Assembly: GCA_019639155.1 (NCBI GenBank)
Contig: JAHBSJ010000002.1
Coordinates: forward strand, 282,315-346,314
Source: Acidobacteriota bacterium
GTDB lineage: Bacteria; Acidobacteriota; Blastocatellia; Pyrinomonadales; Pyrinomonadaceae
Length of the DNA: 64,000 nt
Direction: 5' to 3'
Under the pieces are notes generated by a model. The model saw nothing but the letters and a program-made list of their open reading frames with translations, had not been told where the DNA came from and ran no database searches. The translations under genes and the position numbers were made by a program. Of this stretch, positions 50,602 to 59,742 are shown piece by piece; position 1 is the stretch's first letter, and each line of letters opens with the position of its first letter.

Positions 50602-53148
50602 TCAGAAACTCTTCCTGAAAAGATACGACGCCCGAACAAAAAAAGTTCGGCTGTCGCGTTTCAATCCCGGCTCGTATTGCCCCGTGAAAGGGTTGAAGCC
50701 GTTGTAGTTGATGCTGTCGTTGTAACCCGCGTATATCGCCGTTCCGGGATTTGGTGCCCAACCGAAGAGCACCTGTCCCGCAAAATTCCGCCGCATGGAG
50801 TCGTAGTCCAGACGAAAGCGTGTGAACAGGAACCTTGTGAACTGATATGTCGAGCGAACGCTGAAGATGTCGGAATCGAATCGCCTTTCACCCGTTTCCT
50901 TCCGGTTCATACGGCTCTTCCGGTATGAAGCGGATATCCGCAATGGGTCGATGGGTTTCACTTCTCCCCATACTTCAGCGTCGGTTTGAAACGCGGGGCC
51001 GGGATCCTGCAGGCCCGTCGCCCGGTCAAAATAGAAATAGTCGAAAACATTCCGCCGCATTCCGGCAAACGCACCATAACTGAACCGCTTGTTATAGTTT
51101 TGGTTGATATTTGCCGAAAACGTCTGTATCCATGTCGAACGGACGGGTTCTCCAAGGAATGTCCCCTGCGGACGGCTCGGGATGCGCTTCAGGCCGAACT
51201 CCTCCTCATAGATCTTTTGGTAGGTTTGGTTGAAACCGAAGTTAAGATACGTCGACCGCTGGAGATTGAGTCCGAGGCTCGTCCCCAAATTTACACCCTG
51301 CGTTCTGCCCTTCCAGTCGTAGTCAAAGCCCACGAATCTTTGCCAATTCGCCCGAATCAACTTTGCAGTAGGTTTCGACTCCGTACTCCGGCGATTGAAA
51401 AAGAAAAGAAAATTCGTATCCGTCTGCCGTGTGAAACCGCTGTCAGTACGGTACTTTCCGCTTCGTCCGCCCGCCTCAAAGAACCAGCCCGAACGATCCG
51501 TCGTGTAGTCCAGGTTCGCGTAATATCCGATGCCGTTGCCGACGCGATATCGGTTATATGTGCCGTTGGAAAGCGGGTTCGAGCTCGTGCTCCCCGTGCC
51601 GCAGATATCGCGGTTACGCTGTGCCTGAACGGGGTCGGCGGCCGGGTCAAACTCCCTTTCGAGGAAACAGCGTTTCGTATTCGTGCCTACGACCTGAAAG
51701 GTCGATGTGATCTTTGGGGACAACTTTATACGGCCGTCAAAGCCGGCGGTCAAATTCTTTTGTTCTACAAATGATCGGTACGTCCCGAAAAATCCGAAAT
51801 TGTTCTCGCTGCCGACGTCACGCTTTAACCTGAGCACAGCGAACGTCGAATTCTTATCCACAAATTCAGAGATCCGAGGCAACATTTGCGGGTCGCTGCG
51901 GTCCTCGTCGCTGTAGTTTCCCGGAGCTTTGTCCGACGCGGCCAGAATGCCGAACGATGTTCTTCCTTTCTTCCCTGTCAGCTTGATCGCGGCATCGGGA
52001 TCGACGATATTCCTCGAATAGAAAACCTGAAGCGGCGAACGGAAAATGTCGGCCCCTTCGAGAAAGAACGGACGCTTTTCCTCAAAAAAGATCGGAAAAC
52101 GCTGATTTGCCGTAACGACCGGAGCGTCCGCCTCGATCTCAGCGAAATCCGGATTTATGGCGGCGTCGAGCGTAACGCTCGGGCTGATGGTGTATTTCAG
52201 CGTGACGCCGATATCGCCTTTTATAGGCTGATTTACGAAACGCCCCTGATCAAGTACGCCCGGCAGAAGCTGGTTACGCGGTATCGTTCTGGTTCGCCGT
52301 CCCGTCTGGGACAACGTTATGCTGGGCACGACCTCAAGGGTCCGCTCATATTTCACGTCATCCAGTCCCGTTATCTTGCCGTGCTTGATCAAAAAGCCTG
52401 CCACGTTGCGGTCGTCGGGCAGCCATTGATTGAATTCGTCATTGAGACGATCGATGTTACGCGCGACGTTGAAACCCCACATCACGCCTTTGCCTGCGCG
52501 ATAACGCAGGGATTTGAATGGTATCTTTACTTCAACGGACCAGCCCCAATCTTCGATCACGCCGCGCGATTCCATGACTATATCGACTGAGAAATCAGCT
52601 CCCTGGCCCTCGGTAAAGATGCCGTCCTGCTGAATACCGAGCGGATTGAAACCGAGTACATAGGCGCGTCGCTGGTCGTTGAAAGTGTCGAGCCAGACGC
52701 GTACGTTGTCCTCTCCGAAAACGTTGTCGCGCTTGGCAACGGTGGCGCGTATCTTGTCGCGGTCGTCAAAGCATTTGAATGCCAAATAAATATGCTTTTC
52801 GTCGTAAAGCATATAAACGATGGTCGGCTTCGAAGGAGCGATGTTGTCGCCCGGGGACGTTTGATAAAAATCGTCAAAGACCGCGGCCTGCTGCCAAATT
52901 TCCTCGTCGATCCGCCCGTCGATGACCGGTGGAACAAAAGCCTTTGGTATCGTAACGGGCCGCATTTTATGGGCGGGCACCATCACTTTTCCCACAGGTT
53001 GAGAAGCTTCGCCGGGCCGGGTCGAAATACCCGAGCCGTTGCTCTCAGCCGGCTGGGGAAGCGGACTCGCCGATGGGCCGCCGCCGTTCTGTGCCGATGC
53101 GGCGGCGCAGAGAAATGAAACGAACGCTATGACTGCAAGAAACCTCAT
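50602..53148 (-). CDS. DUF5916 outer-membrane beta-barrel protein with carbohydrate-binding-family-9-like N-domain
   Basis: The 848-aa protein has a signal peptide (MRFLAVIAFVSFLCAAASA) and a short Pro/Ser-rich spacer. A CBM9-like beta-sandwich (about 70-240) opens VPPVIDGRIDEEIWQQA and contains YLAFKCFDDRD and NVRVWLDTFNDQRRAYVLGFNP. A long C-terminal barrel (DUF5916, about 245-848) includes FPIFFEEKRPFFLEGADIF. It ends in alternating strands with terminal Phe (YLFRKSF), the usual signal for outer-membrane insertion. It may bind or import glycans, but no polysaccharide-utilisation genes surround it. Confidence 0.88.
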   Translation of the reverse strand: MRFLAVIAFVSFLCAAASAQNGGGPSASPLPQPAESNGSGISTRPGEASQPVGKVMVPAHKMRPVTIPKAFVPPVIDGRIDEEIWQQAAVFDDFYQTSPGDNIAPSKPTIVYMLYDEKHIYLAFKCFDDRDKIRATVAKRDNVFGEDNVRVWLDTFNDQRRAYVLGFNPLGIQQDGIFTEGQGADFSVDIVMESRGVIEDWGWSVEVKIPFKSLRYRAGKGVMWGFNVARNIDRLNDEFNQWLPDDRNVAGFLIKHGKITGLDDVKYERTLEVVPSITLSQTGRRTRTIPRNQLLPGVLDQGRFVNQPIKGDIGVTLKYTISPSVTLDAAINPDFAEIEADAPVVTANQRFPIFFEEKRPFFLEGADIFRSPLQVFYSRNIVDPDAAIKLTGKKGRTSFGILAASDKAPGNYSDEDRSDPQMLPRISEFVDKNSTFAVLRLKRDVGSENNFGFFGTYRSFVEQKNLTAGFDGRIKLSPKITSTFQVVGTNTKRCFLEREFDPAADPVQAQRNRDICGTGSTSSNPLSNGTYNRYRVGNGIGYYANLDYTTDRSGWFFEAGGRSGKYRTDSGFTRQTDTNFLFFFNRRSTESKPTAKLIRANWQRFVGFDYDWKGRTQGVNLGTSLGLNLQRSTYLNFGFNQTYQKIYEEEFGLKRIPSRPQGTFLGEPVRSTWIQTFSANINQNYNKRFSYGAFAGMRRNVFDYFYFDRATGLQDPGPAFQTDAEVWGEVKPIDPLRISASYRKSRMNRKETGERRFDSDIFSVRSTYQFTRFLFTRFRLDYDSMRRNFAGQVLFGWAPNPGTAIYAGYNDSINYNGFNPFTGQYEPGLKRDSRTFFVRASYLFRKSF

Positions 53149-53262
53149 TATGACGGATCCTCAAACTCCGCAGCAGGATGCAGCGGGCCATGAGTGCGAC
53201 AACGTATTCAAACGGATTCGCACACTAATTGTTTCAATTAATTGGTATTGGGGAAAGAGCGG

Positions 53263-55128
53263 TCAGTTGGATGACAGGCCCAGGGTTGCCCGGCTCCTGA
53301 TGACGACCTCACCGCCTGATGCGACAAGATAGCGGACACCGCCGCTGCCCAGACGGAATTTATCGCTTCCGACGCGCGTCAATTCGAACCCGTCGCCCCG
53401 CACCGCATCGCTTGTCTCTATATCGGCCGAAGCCGCCTGCGGCAAGGTCAGTACTACGTCGCCGTTTCGGCTTTTGGCGTTCAGTGCGGTAAGGTCGCCG
53501 TCGATCATTATCACGCCGTCGGCATTGTCCGCGGTCACGCTGCCCGTAAATCCGACAACGCGGATTCTGCCGCTGCGGCTCTTAACCGCAAGTTCGCCTT
53601 CTGAATCACGAACGCTGACACCTTCGACCGAGCCCGAAAGCTGCAGTTTTCCTTTGAAGCCTGTAACGCGTATCTCGCCGTCGGCATTTACGGTCAGGTC
53701 GATATTTCGCGGGACATAGATCTCGACGCGAGTACCGCGGCGAACAGAAGGCGAACCGGCCGCACCGGCTGACGACGCAGGGCCGACAATAGTTAGTAAC
53801 GCTCCCTCGGGCGTTAGGTTCTCATTGACACCGATGTTCTCAGAACTCCGCGGATCACCGAGGCTTATGACACGGTATTCAACCTCATTTCGGTCCCAAC
53901 CGCGGATCGAGACGGCCGCTTTTTCAGCAATGACGGTCAGCTTCTTGTTGTTTTCGAGCCGGAAATTCCCTGTTTTTGTCTCAAGCCGCGGCACGCCTGT
54001 GGTAAATCCTGCGTCGGCTATGCGCGCCAAAGCGGCCGACTGCATGACCTCGACATTCTTCATCGCCTCAATGACGGCTTCGGACCGCATGGCCTGCGCG
54101 GCGGTCTTTGCCGCTTCGGCCGTCACTTTTTTCAGTTCGGGCGCCAGCTTTGCCATTTCGGCGTTCAACTCTTCGGTCATTTTCTTTGTAGCTTTCGCGA
54201 GGTCGGCATTGACGCGAGCCATTTCTGTTGAATTCCACTCTTCATTCCCGGAGCCGCCCTGCGGCAGCAGGTCCACCGCCGGAAACTGCTGCTTCCCGTC
54301 CTTTTTCCGATTTATCGAAAGCGGGCCGTTCACGCTCGACAACTTAACACGTGCGTCGCCGGAGCCGAGCCGCCCCCGCATGTCGCGGCCCACGAATTTG
54401 CCTTTGCGTACGGAAAGGCCGAACTCATTTGTGATGGTGCCGTTCACCGAATCAGCCGTCAGCGTGGCATTTATATCGGATGGAAGGGTCAATGCGACAC
54501 GGCCATTCACGGTTTCCATCGATATACTGCTGGCCGGATCAAGCTGATCGAATTCGGCCGACACCTCGCCATTTACCGTCGAGAGCTTTGCATTCCCTCT
54601 AAGATTCGTCGCGATCACTTTTCCGTTCACTGCTGCGGCCGTGGTCTGATTCGTAAAGTTCGAGATACGTACCTCGCCGTTGACGGTATCGATGCCTCTC
54701 AGCACAGCACCGCGCGGTGCCATTAATTTATATTCGACGTTCATTCGGCGGCCCTGCTTCCAAGAGCCGGGCTCGTGATCCGTTTTCTTATATTCGGTCT
54801 TTACCCTGAACAGATCCGCCCTGGAGTCGATCTTTATATCGACCAGTTCCAATGATTCGCGGCTGTCCGCTGTGATGACGTAACTTAGTTTGACCTCGTT
54901 GCGGTCCCATGATTCGACAGTGGTCGACCCGTTTATGTTGCCGATGGTAATGGTTCCGTTCGCTGAGATCGGATACGTCTGCTCAAATCGCACCGTCTCG
55001 TCCTGTACTGCGGCATAAACCGCCGTCGGTGTGCAGGATTCGCCCGAGGTCCGTTCGAACATCGACCCAAAGTCGGCCCCGGACGAAGCCACCAAACTCG
55101 AAATGACAAAAGTGAATAACCAATTCAT
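53263..55128 (-). CDS. Exported DUF4097 beta-strand-repeat protein
   Basis: The 621-aa protein has a signal peptide (MNWLFTFVISSLVASSGA) and two stretches of DUF4097-type right-handed beta repeats (about residues 60-265 and 395-615), with turns such as NGTITIGNINGS, NGEVRISNFTN, NGRVALTLPS and DGEIRVTGFKG. A helical, Ala/Lys/Glu-rich linker (about 295-365) separates them. The fold resembles putative auto-transporter adhesin head domains. In many bacteria such genes sit beside anti-sigma or membrane-regulatory genes, but none is seen here. It lies 114 bp upstream of the DUF5916 gene on the same strand. Confidence 0.8.
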   Translation of the reverse strand: MNWLFTFVISSLVASSGADFGSMFERTSGESCTPTAVYAAVQDETVRFEQTYPISANGTITIGNINGSTTVESWDRNEVKLSYVITADSRESLELVDIKIDSRADLFRVKTEYKKTDHEPGSWKQGRRMNVEYKLMAPRGAVLRGIDTVNGEVRISNFTNQTTAAAVNGKVIATNLRGNAKLSTVNGEVSAEFDQLDPASSISMETVNGRVALTLPSDINATLTADSVNGTITNEFGLSVRKGKFVGRDMRGRLGSGDARVKLSSVNGPLSINRKKDGKQQFPAVDLLPQGGSGNEEWNSTEMARVNADLAKATKKMTEELNAEMAKLAPELKKVTAEAAKTAAQAMRSEAVIEAMKNVEVMQSAALARIADAGFTTGVPRLETKTGNFRLENNKKLTVIAEKAAVSIRGWDRNEVEYRVISLGDPRSSENIGVNENLTPEGALLTIVGPASSAGAAGSPSVRRGTRVEIYVPRNIDLTVNADGEIRVTGFKGKLQLSGSVEGVSVRDSEGELAVKSRSGRIRVVGFTGSVTADNADGVIMIDGDLTALNAKSRNGDVVLTLPQAASADIETSDAVRGDGFELTRVGSDKFRLGSGGVRYLVASGGEVVIRSRATLGLSSN

Positions 55129-55391
55129 GATTCCCTCGCTAAGTATGAACTAGATGAAAGCGTATCTCGCTGTATCTGACCCAAATACACCGCCGATATT
55201 CGATTTGTGACGCGGCGGAGAATTTTTTGCCGAGGCGATCCCCGGAACGGCCGTTCGGGTAGGTTCTTTCTATTTGCTTCGTCTTTGCCGAAACGCGTAT
55301 GTTATCATTTACGTTTTCGTTTTCCGGAAGACGAGATCGAGCCCACCGAATTCGAGACATTCCGCGAACGGCCCCAATTGTTGCAGCTTAA

Positions 55392-56255
55392 ATGGATCGC
55401 GAAAGAGCATTGCAAATGTCCGACGAGGAAGCCATACATCATTCCATCGCCGATGCGGATGATATGGAAGAGGTGTGGGATGAGCGTATCTACGTCAAGG
55501 ACGTGATACGCAACCTGCTATCGCACCCCGCTCAGCTGATAACGCGTTGGAACTGGAAGGCCGCTACGATGGGCGCACTGCTCCGCGGGACCTTCTATTT
55601 CACGGTTTACAAGGCCAGCCGCGAGAATTGGGCAGTGACGATGACGGCCGTCTTCGTTGAACTGGCGTTCAGATTCTTTACCACCGGGCTTTCCGGTGCC
55701 GTCGTTCAGTCGTTTCGAAAAGCGACACCGATCTGGCAGGCGAACATCATCGTCTCTATACTTTTGCCGGCTTTCAGCCATACCGTCGAATTTTTTACGC
55801 ACTATATCCAGGAACATTACTTTTTTGACGTCCTCGCCGCATCGCAGGACGGCGTCGCCCGAAAACGCGCGTTCGCGATCTCTGTGCTCTTCTCTGTTCT
55901 GTCCGTGCTTTTCAATCTTTACATAATGCGCCACGGCGTTTTGCTGGTAGGTGCGGGCGAGGAAACCAAGACATTCGGACAGGACCTGAAACGCATCCCG
56001 CGGCTTGTCGGAGAGTTCGTCGCGTTCCTGCCCGTCCAGATCTCGCGTTTCCTGGAAACCGGAAAGACCCTGAACGCATTGATGTGGTTCTCGGCATTCG
56101 GCCTGTCTGTCGGTGCGATCCTCGGCACGTTCCGCGGCAGGTGGCAATGGGCTTGGACGACGGCTCTCGGTGCGTGGGGAATATTGCTTTTCGCGGTGGT
56201 GCTTGCCATCTCGATCCGATTTTTCATGCGGCGCAGCGGGAAATTGGCCGATTAG
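55392..56255 (+). CDS. Unrecognised multi-pass membrane protein
   Basis: The 287-aa protein has an acidic N-terminal tail (DEEAIHHSIADADDMEEVWDE) and about six hydrophobic spans: roughly residues 60-75, 83-100, 115-135, 160-180, 235-250 and 255-275. No known domain was recognised. The start may be the ATG at 55392 or the one at 55416. The 263-bp gap upstream (55129-55391) is shared with the divergent DUF4097 gene and presumably holds both promoters; nothing else was seen in it. It precedes an FtsX/MacB-like permease by 11 bp, so they may act together at the membrane. Confidence 0.7.
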   Translation: MDRERALQMSDEEAIHHSIADADDMEEVWDERIYVKDVIRNLLSHPAQLITRWNWKAATMGALLRGTFYFTVYKASRENWAVTMTAVFVELAFRFFTTGLSGAVVQSFRKATPIWQANIIVSILLPAFSHTVEFFTHYIQEHYFFDVLAASQDGVARKRAFAISVLFSVLSVLFNLYIMRHGVLLVGAGEETKTFGQDLKRIPRLVGEFVAFLPVQISRFLETGKTLNALMWFSAFGLSVGAILGTFRGRWQWAWTTALGAWGILLFAVVLAISIRFFMRRSGKLAD

Positions 56256-56266
56256 CCTGACCTTCA

Positions 56267-57364
56267 ATGCTCGAACTCGTCCTCGCAAATCTCCGCGTCC
56301 GCCCGCTACGCACCTTTATCAGTATTATCGGTGTGGCGATCGGCGTAGTCCTTGTCGTGCTCTTTACTGGGCTCGCGCAGGGAATGACGAACGAGATGTC
56401 AAAACGTGCCGCGAACTGGAAGGCCGAGATCATCTTCACACGCCCGGGCGGAATGGACGCCACCAGTTCAAACGCTGCAGTTGACGTTCGCTACGCGGAA
56501 CGACTTCTTGAGATACCGGGCGTACAAACGACCACGCCGGTTTTGCGTTATGTCTCGTCTGATTCACGCGGAAGCTGGGGCATTCGGCAGCTGGACGGCG
56601 TGGACTGGCCGGCATTTTCGGCGATGAACGAGATCACTATCGTCGATGGCCGCCCGCCTGCTGCGTTTGACGAGATCATCGTCGATCAGCGGCAGCTCGA
56701 AAGCGAGAACCTGTCGATCGGCGGCACCTACGAACTGTTCGGCGGTAAGCAGTACAAGATAACAGGCGTTTTCGCACCGCCGTCCGGCTCGCGTATCAAA
56801 CTCTCACTCGCCGGCCTGCAGGACGCTCTGCAGACGGACAAATGCACCTATATCCTCGTTAAGGTCAAAAGCGGCTATGACCCCGAAAAGGTCGCCGCCG
56901 AAATAAACACCGCGTTGCCCGGCAACCGCATCAACCTGACCAGCGAATTCATCACCGACGCACAAGAACGCCTGCCCGGACTTAATACATTCCTTCGCGT
57001 ACTCGTTCTTCTGGGAGCATTGGTCAGCACCGTTTTCGTGCTGCTGTCGATGTACACTACCATCACGGAACGCCGCAAAGAGATCGGCATCTTGAAATCG
57101 CTCGGAGCTTCGCACCGCTTCATCATCGGCACGATCGAGGGCGAGGCTCTTCTGATAGGCATGTTGGGAATAATCTTCGGGCTGGCGACGGCGTTCGCCG
57201 CTTCGCAGGTTATCTCGCGGCAGTTCGAACTTGCCTTTGAATTCAGCCTGGGCTGGATACTCACTGCGGTCGCGATCGCCATCGGCGGCAGCCTCGTCGG
57301 AGCTCTCTATCCCGCATGGCGGGCCGCCGGCATCGACCCCGTCGAGGTCATGCTCAACGAATAG
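56267..57364 (+). CDS. MacB/FtsX-type ABC transporter permease without an adjacent ATPase
   Basis: The 365-aa protein has the MacB topology. TM1 (TFISIIGVAIGVVLVVLFTG) is followed by a periplasmic core domain (about residues 40-235: VQTTTPVLRYVSSD, ITIVDGRPP). Three C-terminal helices form the FtsX domain: VLVLLGALVSTVFVLLSMYT, the coupling region ERRKEIGILKSLGAS and GGSLVGALYPAWRAAGIDPVEVM. Such permeases work as mechanotransmitters with an ABC ATPase, but none is encoded next to it, so the partner must lie elsewhere. The stop is followed directly by heptamer repeats. Confidence 0.88.
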   Translation: MLELVLANLRVRPLRTFISIIGVAIGVVLVVLFTGLAQGMTNEMSKRAANWKAEIIFTRPGGMDATSSNAAVDVRYAERLLEIPGVQTTTPVLRYVSSDSRGSWGIRQLDGVDWPAFSAMNEITIVDGRPPAAFDEIIVDQRQLESENLSIGGTYELFGGKQYKITGVFAPPSGSRIKLSLAGLQDALQTDKCTYILVKVKSGYDPEKVAAEINTALPGNRINLTSEFITDAQERLPGLNTFLRVLVLLGALVSTVFVLLSMYTTITERRKEIGILKSLGASHRFIIGTIEGEALLIGMLGIIFGLATAFAASQVISRQFELAFEFSLGWILTAVAIAIGGSLVGALYPAWRAAGIDPVEVMLNE

Positions 57365-57470
57365 TCTTCCACTTTTCCCTCTCCACTCTCCACTCTCCAC
57401 TCTCCACTCTCCACTCTTCCCTCTTCCCTCGTCCCTCTCCACTCTTTTCTTGCCTTTTCCCTCTCGCTTG
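57365..57470. repeat. Heptamer repeat tract (CCACTCT) after the permease gene
   Basis: Pure pyrimidine-rich DNA with the unit CCACTCT repeated five or more times, flanked by degenerate units such as TTCCCTC. No complementary arm was found nearby. It begins at the stop codon of the permease gene and takes up most of the gap before imuA. Confidence 0.75.
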
Positions 57471-57507
57471 ATTACACTCGTATTATTGTTTCATTGATGC
57501 AACATCG

Positions 57508-57521
57508 TTCTTCATACAGAA
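57508..57521. promoter_or_regulatory. Candidate operator upstream of imuA
   Basis: TTCTTCATACAGAA (57508-57521) is a 4+4 inverted repeat with a 6-bp spacer, 20 bp before the imuA start. imuA-imuB-dnaE2 operons are usually controlled by LexA, but this does not match a LexA box I can name. It is a candidate only. Confidence 0.25.
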
Positions 57522-57541
57522 TGTGAGCACAAGCGTCGCCG

Positions 57542-58192
57542 ATGGCACATTTGAGCCTTGTAAAAAGCCTTTCCGACCTCAGGGAACAGCACCGCTCGCA
57601 GGACGAACTGCTGCTGGAGCCGCTCGGTCTCGCGCTCACACGCGGGACACTGATCGAATTCTCAGGCCCGTCCGGCTGCGGGAAAACGAGCCTCGCCGTG
57701 ATGCTGCTCGCGCGTCTGACGGCTGCTGGCGAGGCGTGTGCGGCTGTTGACGCAAGCGGCGGTTTCGACGCGGTCTCGGCGGCGGCGGCGGGCGTTGATA
57801 TGCGAAATTTGCTGTGGATACGCTGCCGCGGCGACATCGAAAAGGCATTCATGGCGGCCGATCTGCTCGTACAGGCAAAAGGCTTCGGCGCGGTCTGGCT
57901 CAACCTCAGCGGCCTGCCCGAGCGTCAGCTTCGCCTCGTGCCGCGCACATATTGGTACCGCTATCGCACACGCATACGCGAAACGCCGACCATACTCGCC
58001 GTCACGTCCGCAGAACCTGTAACCGGCTCGGCGTCGCAGCGTTCGTTCAGATTGGAGAGGACGGCCGCCGTGTGGTCGGGCGGCGGGCGTTTCAAGCTGC
58101 TGCGCGAACTGCGTCCCGACATCGCATCGCGAAAGGCCGCTGCGGCGGAACGTTTTCAGGGGCTTTTTGAGATGGATTACAGCGGAGCGTGA
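57542..58192 (+). CDS. imuA: ImuA: RecA-like SOS mutagenesis protein
   Basis: The 216-aa RecA/SulA-like protein is associated with the mutagenic translesion complex. The Walker A is FSGPSGCGKTSLAVMLLARL. The core continues GEACAAVDASGGFDAVSA and, on the expected strand, LLWIRCRGDIEKAFMAADLLVQ. The position (imuA-imuB-dnaE2) supports the assignment. It is shorter than typical RecA and lacks DNA-binding loops that can be recognised. The stop is 7 bp before the imuB ATG. Confidence 0.88.
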   Translation: MAHLSLVKSLSDLREQHRSQDELLLEPLGLALTRGTLIEFSGPSGCGKTSLAVMLLARLTAAGEACAAVDASGGFDAVSAAAAGVDMRNLLWIRCRGDIEKAFMAADLLVQAKGFGAVWLNLSGLPERQLRLVPRTYWYRYRTRIRETPTILAVTSAEPVTGSASQRSFRLERTAAVWSGGGRFKLLRELRPDIASRKAAAAERFQGLFEMDYSGA

Positions 58193-58199
58193 AACGCAG

Positions 58200-59453
58200 A
58201 TGCCGAAACTCTACGCCTGTATTTCGTCGCCGAGTGCGTCCGCCGATATGCCTCTGCTGCTGGCCGCCGCACGCGAATTCGCATACGCCATCGAGACGGC
58301 GGACGACGGCGTGCTTTTTGACGTAAGCGGGCTCGACCGGCTGATCGGAGGGCCGGAAAAGATCAGGGAAAAGATCGTGGAATTCATGCGTGCGAACGAA
58401 ATTTCAGGCGGCGTCGGTGTGGCGGAAACACCCGATGCCGCACGCATGCTTGCACGTGCGGGCGATGCAATTGAAGGATCTGCTGACGAGGTTTTCCGCA
58501 AGCTGCCGCTGACCGAACTCGACATAGAACGCGACACACTGCGTGTTTTTCACGACCTCGGATTGCGGCGTATCGAGGACCTGCTCGCGATACCGCGTGC
58601 CGAACTTGTCGGCCGCTACGGCATCGAATTCGAACGCGTGATACGCTCCGCCGAACGCCGCGATCCCGTTCCGATCAGGCCGAACGTCCGCGAAACGTCC
58701 GCCGTCTGGATCTACGAGCTCGACATGCCGGTCGAGGATTTCGAACAGCTCGTTTTCCTGCTCAATCACGGCCTGGAAAAGATATTCGCACGCGCCGACA
58801 GGGTCGGCATGAGCACGGACCGCGTCGCGCTTGCGTTCGATCTGGACAAAAAGCCGCCGCGTGAATACGACATCCGCGCGGCGTTCCCGACACTTGAGCG
58901 CCCCTTTTGGCTAAAGCTCATCACGCTCCGAATTTCCGCCGATCCGCCCGAAGCCGCTATCAGGTCGCTGCGTGCCGAGGCACATTTCACGCCGCCGCGG
59001 CCCGACCAGAAAGGGCTTTACGCCGTTTCGCGGCCGACGCCGGAAAGCCTGCAGTTGACGTTGGCAAAGCTGAAAAAACTGGTCGGCAGCGAAAACGTCG
59101 GAACGCCGCGGCTGGTCGATCAGCGGGTCGAGCGGCCCTTTGAGCTCGACGCGGCGGGCTTCCCGCTCGGCGTCGAAAGAGCGTCGCCTTCCGAACGCTC
59201 GGTGATCGCGTTCACGTATTACGAACCGCCGCTCGCCGCCGACGTTCTCGCCCGCGAAGGCCGCCTCGTCTATCTCTCGACGCGTCATTTCCGCGGCCGC
59301 GTCGCTGAATACAGCGGCGTCTGGCGGGGCAATTCCCGTTGGTGGGACCGCCCTTGGCGAACGCAGGAATGGGACGTCGAGATCGAGAACGGCGGACTCT
59401 ACCGCCTGGCAAAAGCCGGCAAGGAATGGTTCATCGTCGGCGAATACGATTGA
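58200..59453 (+). CDS. imuB: ImuB-like Y-family polymerase homologue lacking the N-terminal palm segment
   Basis: The protein is 417 aa from the ATG at 58200 (MPKLYACISSPSAS). ImuB proteins are catalytically dead Y-family relatives that hold DnaE2 and the sliding clamp together. Usual ImuB begins with a similar ACI strand, followed by about 80 residues of palm/fingers (the FPVQA region and the ARxxGVxxGM segment). Here the sequence jumps almost directly to LLAAAREFAYAIETADDGVLFDVSGLDRLIGG. The later parts are present: GGVGVAETPDAARMLARA, the helix-hairpin-helix LGLRRIEDLLAIPRAELVGRYG, a little finger, and a C-terminal GVWRGNSRWWDRPW as in the family. The stop codon is also the first base triplet of a repeat element. 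Confidence 0.85.
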   Translation: MPKLYACISSPSASADMPLLLAAAREFAYAIETADDGVLFDVSGLDRLIGGPEKIREKIVEFMRANEISGGVGVAETPDAARMLARAGDAIEGSADEVFRKLPLTELDIERDTLRVFHDLGLRRIEDLLAIPRAELVGRYGIEFERVIRSAERRDPVPIRPNVRETSAVWIYELDMPVEDFEQLVFLLNHGLEKIFARADRVGMSTDRVALAFDLDKKPPREYDIRAAFPTLERPFWLKLITLRISADPPEAAIRSLRAEAHFTPPRPDQKGLYAVSRPTPESLQLTLAKLKKLVGSENVGTPRLVDQRVERPFELDAAGFPLGVERASPSERSVIAFTYYEPPLAADVLAREGRLVYLSTRHFRGRVAEYSGVWRGNSRWWDRPWRTQEWDVEIENGGLYRLAKAGKEWFIVGEYD

Positions 59454-59557
59454 CGGAAATGCCCGCGAATGACACGAAAGGACGCGAATGGAAAGAATGC
59501 GAAAAAGAGGGTGAACAGTAAGAACTCCTTTTCGTGTTTTTAGCCTGTTTCGCGGGC
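59451..59557. repeat. Period-9 inverted-arm repeat, copy 1, between imuB and dnaE2
   Basis: The left arm begins TTGACGGAAATGCCC and continues with nonamers like CGCGAATGA, CACGAAAGG, ACGCGAATG. The right arm (about 59527-59557) is CTTTTCGTGTTTTTAGCC and onward, roughly the reverse complement. The imuB stop codon (59451-59453) is part of the left arm. Confidence 0.7.
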
Positions 59558-59579
59558 GAATTCCGATAACTATCCACTT

Positions 59580-59638
59580 CAGACTTGAAACTATTCACTG
59601 AAGTCAGCTCTCTCTCCGACAGATAGTTTCAATCTGCA
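59580..59638. repeat. Inverted repeat between the two period-9 elements
   Basis: CAGACTTGAAACTAT (59580-59594) and ATAGTTTCAATCTG (59625-59638) are reverse complements with a single-base gap. A related but more diverged sequence (CCACTTCAAACTTG, then ATCCACTGAA) lies just after the DinB-like gene near 21794-21822. Confidence 0.55.
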
Positions 59639-59653
59639 GTGACAGGCCGGCCG

Positions 59654-59734
59654 TTGACGGAAATGCCCACGAATGACGCGAAAGGACGCGAACAGGAAGA
59701 GCTGTTTTTCGTGTTTTTCGCGTGTTTCGCGGGC
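59654..59734. repeat. Period-9 inverted-arm repeat, copy 2, abutting dnaE2
   Basis: This is a second copy of the element at 59451-59557, again starting TTGACGGAAATGCCC, with a left arm of CGAATGACGCGAAAGG-like nonamers and a right arm of TTTTCGTGTTTTTCGCG. It ends 8 bp before the dnaE2 ATG. The 289-bp gap 59454-59742 is thus almost wholly repeat-derived. Confidence 0.7.
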
Positions 59735-59742
59735 TGACTCTT

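Noticed and set aside
55207..55506. Small plus-strand open frame upstream of the unknown membrane protein
   Set aside because: It overlaps the start of the better-supported membrane-protein frame and lacks a ribosome binding site and any recognisable feature.
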